From Verrucomicrobiaceae bacterium (GTDB lineage: Bacteria; Verrucomicrobiota; Verrucomicrobiae; Verrucomicrobiales; Akkermansiaceae), in assembly GCA_947372405.1 (NCBI GenBank), contig CANBTO010000236.1, forward strand, positions 1-7,523: a stretch of DNA of 7,523 nucleotides, written 5' to 3'. The translations under genes and the position numbers were made by a program. The notes under the pieces are model-generated. The model was not told the origin of the DNA. It made no database searches and was given only the letters and a program-made list of their open reading frames with translations. Within the stretch, counting starts at the first letter, position 1. Every line of letters starts with the position of its first letter. Below, in pieces: positions 4,696-7,523 of this stretch.

Positions 4696-7341
4696 TTATT
4701 TTCGATAGATGAACGAATCCGAGGTGAGCAGGGAAACGATGACAGCCTTGAAGCTGCCGCCGCTCTTGACGTAGGCGTTGTCGGCGTCGATCAGGGTTTT
4801 GGAGTCGGAGAGGAATTCGTTGCGCCCCATGTAGAAGCGGAAAGCGTAGCGGATGATCGACTGTCTCACGCGCGTGGATTTCGCCAGGCGGTCGATCATG
4901 TCCAGCGCGTTGGTGACATCTCCGTCCAACGCGGGATCACCGGTGGAATCGAGCGCCCCGTGTGGATCGACGGGGAGGGTCTTGTAGGTGTCAAATGACG
5001 ATTTGCCATTGCCCTGCTTGATCACGTTTTCAGGATGTTCCAGTGGCTCCTGAGTCCGGAAGCGGCCGAAGTCGTCATAAATCTCGAACGGCACGCCGAG
5101 CGGGTTCATGTATTGGTGGCATTTGATGCATTCCTGCGCCGATGTCACCTTGTCGAGGCGGGCGCGGAGCGTGTTCTGGTGATCTTCCGGGATGACGGCA
5201 TCCACCGTGATGGGAATGTCGGGAACCCGGCCAGCCAACAGTTTCTCGCGCACCCACCTGCCGCGTCTGACAGGATCGCTCTGCGTGTTCTGGGAATGCG
5301 CGACCAACCAGGCCGGATGCGTCAGGATGCCTTTCCGGTTGGCAATCTTAAACGGCTGGACGGGATGGTAATCAAATTGCTGGTCGTCGTTGAAACTTCC
5401 CGGGCCAAGCGGAGTGGGGGAAAGGTTGTAGATCGGAGAGTGCCAGAAGCTGTAGCCGTGCTGCCAGGGAAAGGTGGTGAACGGCGTTCTGCCCTTGCCG
5501 AAGGTGAATTCGAATTGCTGCATGCAGCGGGTAAGCGAGTTGCCGTGGCGGAGTGCGGTTTTTTCCGCCCCGGGCTTGATGTCCAGATATTTCAGCAGGA
5601 GTTCCTGCTGCTCCGACACCACCTTCTCGGGATCCTTGCGCCAATCGGTGTTTTTCAGCTCGTCATAAACCTTGCGCCAGCCTTCGATGATCTTGCTGCC
5701 GGTTTCGTTGTCCTTGTCATGGTAAACGAAGAACTCATCGGTGGTCAGGAGGTTCTCGAAAACCTTCCGGTCCTTATCTAACAAAAATGCCACGACGCGG
5801 TCCGCTTCATCCACAAGAAACCCCGGAGTCGCCAGGGTTCCCCGGTCCGGATTGCGGTAATATCCGCCGCTGCGCTCGGTGTCCTTGAAGATCTTCGTCG
5901 CGTTCGGGTATCCGAAGAACTCGCGGAAAAACCTGAGGATTTTCGGATGCGGGTCCTCCTGGGATTTCAGGTGCATGCCGCTGACGGAAGGGTCGATCGG
6001 ACCGCGGTAGTAGTTCATGTCATCCAGCAGACGCAGCACCTCGCGCTTGTAGTCCTCCTTCGTGTTGAGGCGGCCCTCGGCGGCGGCCTTGAGCAACTGC
6101 GCGTCAGGCCCGAGGTCTCCCATCGCATAGGATATGGCGTAGGCCCCCTCGTGGGGTGAAAGCATCATTCTGCCGTAGCGGTCTTTTTCCCCGTATCCGA
6201 ACTCCAGTCGGTAGAGAAACTCCGACTCCAGTAACACGGCCACCAGCATTTGGCGAAGTCCTTCCGTGTTGCCGCCAAGTCCGATTGCCATGCGCGTCAG
6301 TTGCAGGTATTTGCCCTGTTCCCCGCCGGTCGGCTCACGCCGCAGCACACAGGCGAATTGTTTGCACACGGCCCCGATGATCTCCTTGTCCGTGGGCGGT
6401 GTCTTTTTGAGGATGATTGTTTCGAATTCAGACGGTGTCTGCCTCGGCGACCATCTGTCCTTGGGATCGGGAAACTCATTGGCACCGAGTTCACCGTTTT
6501 TGACACGTGCGGGGCGGATCTGTTTGTTAGATATCCAGTCCGCGTTGCTCATCATCACCAGCAGGTGGCCGCCATCGAGCGTGTTGTTGTCATAGTCACG
6601 GACTCCGGACGCGTCCGTCAGCAGGAAGGGATTGGTGACGCCGAACATCGGAGTCTGCCGCTCCTTGCCCTCGAGGCCGAACACGTCGAGCACCCGCTGT
6701 TCGAAGATCTGCGGATTCACCAGCCAGCGCCTCGCAGGCGTGTAGGCGGCTTCGGTGATCCTGCCGCTGAACAATTTCTCATGATCGACATAGTTGCCGT
6801 AGGACGGATAGCGGAGCTTGTCCTCCAGCTTCGAGGCTTTGTGGACGTGCAGTTCTCCCGAAAGCCAGGCGACCAATGCGTCACGCTCGTCATCCGACGG
6901 CTGGGTCTTCTTTTTCGGGGGCGGCATCTGTTTGAGATACACCTGCTCCTGCATCCGGTTCAGCAGGTCCAGCCGGGCGTCGAGCGAGAGGGCTTCGAGA
7001 TTGTCGAGGCGCACCTTGCCCTTCTCGGTTCCTTCCTCGTGGCAGGTCTGGCAGTAGTTCTCCAGCAGGCTGCCGGCGTTCTTGGGTATGGCCCAGTCGG
7101 TGTGGGGATTCTCCGCGCCAATAGCCGCCAGCATGGGAAAGCTGCAAAGCAGTCCTGCGGCAAGCATGCGAGCGGCGGATTTTTTATCGAAAGTGAGCGT
7201 GGATACGATGGCGGCTTTGCCGCCTCCTTCGTTCCGTGCACGGGTGTTGTCGCTGTCTATCAGCATCTTCGGTCGTTTCATCATGCGGGTGTCGGTGAGC
7301 CAAACGCGGAATGATCCCTTTGGCTGCGCGAAAGACGGCAT
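4696..7341 (-). CDS. Multi-domain planctomycete-type cytochrome protein (PSCyt1-DUF1587-DUF1595-DUF1592-DUF1588-DUF1585)
   Basis: An 881-residue exported haem protein. The order is: signal-like hydrophobic stretch at about 59-76; PSCyt1 domain with haem site CQTCH (97-101) and likely distal Met in LKQMPPP (M139); DUF1587-like region at about 195-270; DUF1595 at about 320-382; DUF1592 from about 393; DUF1588 from about 671 (GILTHPAWLVAHS) with a second haem site CIKCH (738-742) and YMNPLG; and DUF1585 at about 810-881, ending in SLLTSDSFIYRK. The DUF1592 part carries about 130 extra residues at 541-670. Such proteins are thought to be extracytoplasmic electron-transfer or redox proteins; the substrate is unknown. 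It heads a two-gene unit with the DUF1552 gene. The start is uncertain: the ATG at 7341 has AGAAAG a few bases upstream, but other ATGs lie at 7284 and 7281, and all leave a long charged stretch before the hydrophobic core. Confidence 0.93.
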   Translation of the reverse strand: MPSFAQPKGSFRVWLTDTRMMKRPKMLIDSDNTRARNEGGGKAAIVSTLTFDKKSAARMLAAGLLCSFPMLAAIGAENPHTDWAIPKNAGSLLENYCQTCHEEGTEKGKVRLDNLEALSLDARLDLLNRMQEQVYLKQMPPPKKKTQPSDDERDALVAWLSGELHVHKASKLEDKLRYPSYGNYVDHEKLFSGRITEAAYTPARRWLVNPQIFEQRVLDVFGLEGKERQTPMFGVTNPFLLTDASGVRDYDNNTLDGGHLLVMMSNADWISNKQIRPARVKNGELGANEFPDPKDRWSPRQTPSEFETIILKKTPPTDKEIIGAVCKQFACVLRREPTGGEQGKYLQLTRMAIGLGGNTEGLRQMLVAVLLESEFLYRLEFGYGEKDRYGRMMLSPHEGAYAISYAMGDLGPDAQLLKAAAEGRLNTKEDYKREVLRLLDDMNYYRGPIDPSVSGMHLKSQEDPHPKILRFFREFFGYPNATKIFKDTERSGGYYRNPDRGTLATPGFLVDEADRVVAFLLDKDRKVFENLLTTDEFFVYHDKDNETGSKIIEGWRKVYDELKNTDWRKDPEKVVSEQQELLLKYLDIKPGAEKTALRHGNSLTRCMQQFEFTFGKGRTPFTTFPWQHGYSFWHSPIYNLSPTPLGPGSFNDDQQFDYHPVQPFKIANRKGILTHPAWLVAHSQNTQSDPVRRGRWVREKLLAGRVPDIPITVDAVIPEDHQNTLRARLDKVTSAQECIKCHQYMNPLGVPFEIYDDFGRFRTQEPLEHPENVIKQGNGKSSFDTYKTLPVDPHGALDSTGDPALDGDVTNALDMIDRLAKSTRVRQSIIRYAFRFYMGRNEFLSDSKTLIDADNAYVKSGGSFKAVIVSLLTSDSFIYRK

Positions 7342-7523
7342 ACGCTTTCTGTGGTCTTTTCTTTCCGCAATATCACCGGGAATGCCGGGAATGCGCCTTT
7401 GAAGCCATGTTCACAGCCTTTGCAGAGGCGGAAACGATGACCTGCCCTCAGATCTGCGTGGTGGCGTTCATGCGGATCCGCGGAAAGTTCCGGCGCTACA
7501 CAGCCGTTATGGACACGATGAAG
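7342..7523. other. Upstream region of the cytochrome-like gene; unassigned open frame at the right edge
   Basis: No gene can be named here. It should contain the promoter of the leftward cytochrome/DUF1552 unit, but I see no convincing -35/-10 pair on that strand. A 9-bp tandem repeat is at 7376-7393. On the plus strand a frame starting at ATG 7407 stays open for 39 codons to the window edge (it begins MFTAFAEAETMTCPQICVV, and an internal ATG lies at 7437). It has no preceding Shine-Dalgarno sequence and no family that I recognise, and in GC-rich DNA such a short open frame is weak evidence. It may be the start of a divergent gene. Confidence 0.4.
7376..7393. repeat. Perfect 9-bp tandem repeat, possible operator
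   Basis: Two adjacent copies of CCGGGAATG, with the match carried one base further by the C at 7394. The repeat lies 35 bp upstream of the ATG at 7341. Direct repeats of this kind can be regulator binding sites, but no regulator gene is seen in the window and a chance or slippage origin is possible. Confidence 0.45.

Noticed and set aside
6783..6788. TCGACA (minus-strand TGTCGA, the ECF42 -35 box)
   Set aside because: It lies deep inside the cytochrome-like gene with no following gene start; chance occurrence.
6250..7314. Plus-strand frame of 354 codons opposite the cytochrome-like gene
   Set aside because: It is antisense to a well-recognised haem protein, and its translation is a low-complexity mix of Val, Arg, Leu and Gly without motifs.

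Overview
The window reads as chromosome of a GC-rich Gram-negative bacterium of the Planctomycetota-Verrucomicrobiota group. Verrucomicrobiota (Verrucomicrobiales-like) is my preferred guess. The evidence is the pair of one multi-domain 'planctomycete cytochrome' protein (PSCyt1/DUF1587/DUF1595/DUF1592/DUF1588/DUF1585 architecture) and one Tat-exported DUF1552 protein, a combination typical of that group. Start codons have no clear Shine-Dalgarno sequences, which also fits. All confidently called genes lie on the minus strand, so transcription runs from right to left.

Right half (about 3212-7341): a two-gene exported module. The first gene encodes a large c-type cytochrome-like protein with two CxxCH haem sites. 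The second, 71 bp downstream, encodes a twin-arginine-exported DUF1552 protein. Family pairing and co-orientation suggest they act together outside the cytoplasm. Their substrate is unknown.

Middle (2999-3211): a 213-bp gene-free stretch. It holds a small hairpin behind the DUF1552 gene, two phased A6 tracts and a candidate ECF-type promoter (TGTCCTC, 16 nt, CGTC, on the minus strand).

Left half (1-2998): a tightly packed run of seven small genes with gaps of 21, 5, -4, 3, 12 and 11 bp. In transcription order they encode a DUF1579-type lipoprotein candidate, a membrane-anchored SRPBCC protein, a YCII/DGPF protein, a VOC protein (PF06983 type), a second YCII protein, a PhnB-like VOC protein, and an AHSA1-type SRPBCC protein cut by the left edge. 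YCII (DGPF), PhnB-like and SRPBCC genes are known neighbours of ECF sigma factors of the ECF41/ECF42 kind. No sigma gene is in the window. If present, it should lie beyond the left edge or elsewhere in the genome.

Right end (7342-7523): upstream region of the cytochrome gene with a perfect 9-bp tandem repeat and an unassigned open frame on the plus strand running off the edge. I see no rRNA, tRNA, CRISPR array, insertion sequence or phage gene. Nothing here is clearly a new system. The most unusual points are the promoter and layout of the DGPF operon, the altered hallmark motifs in one YCII protein and in the DUF1552 protein, and a long insertion in the cytochrome protein.
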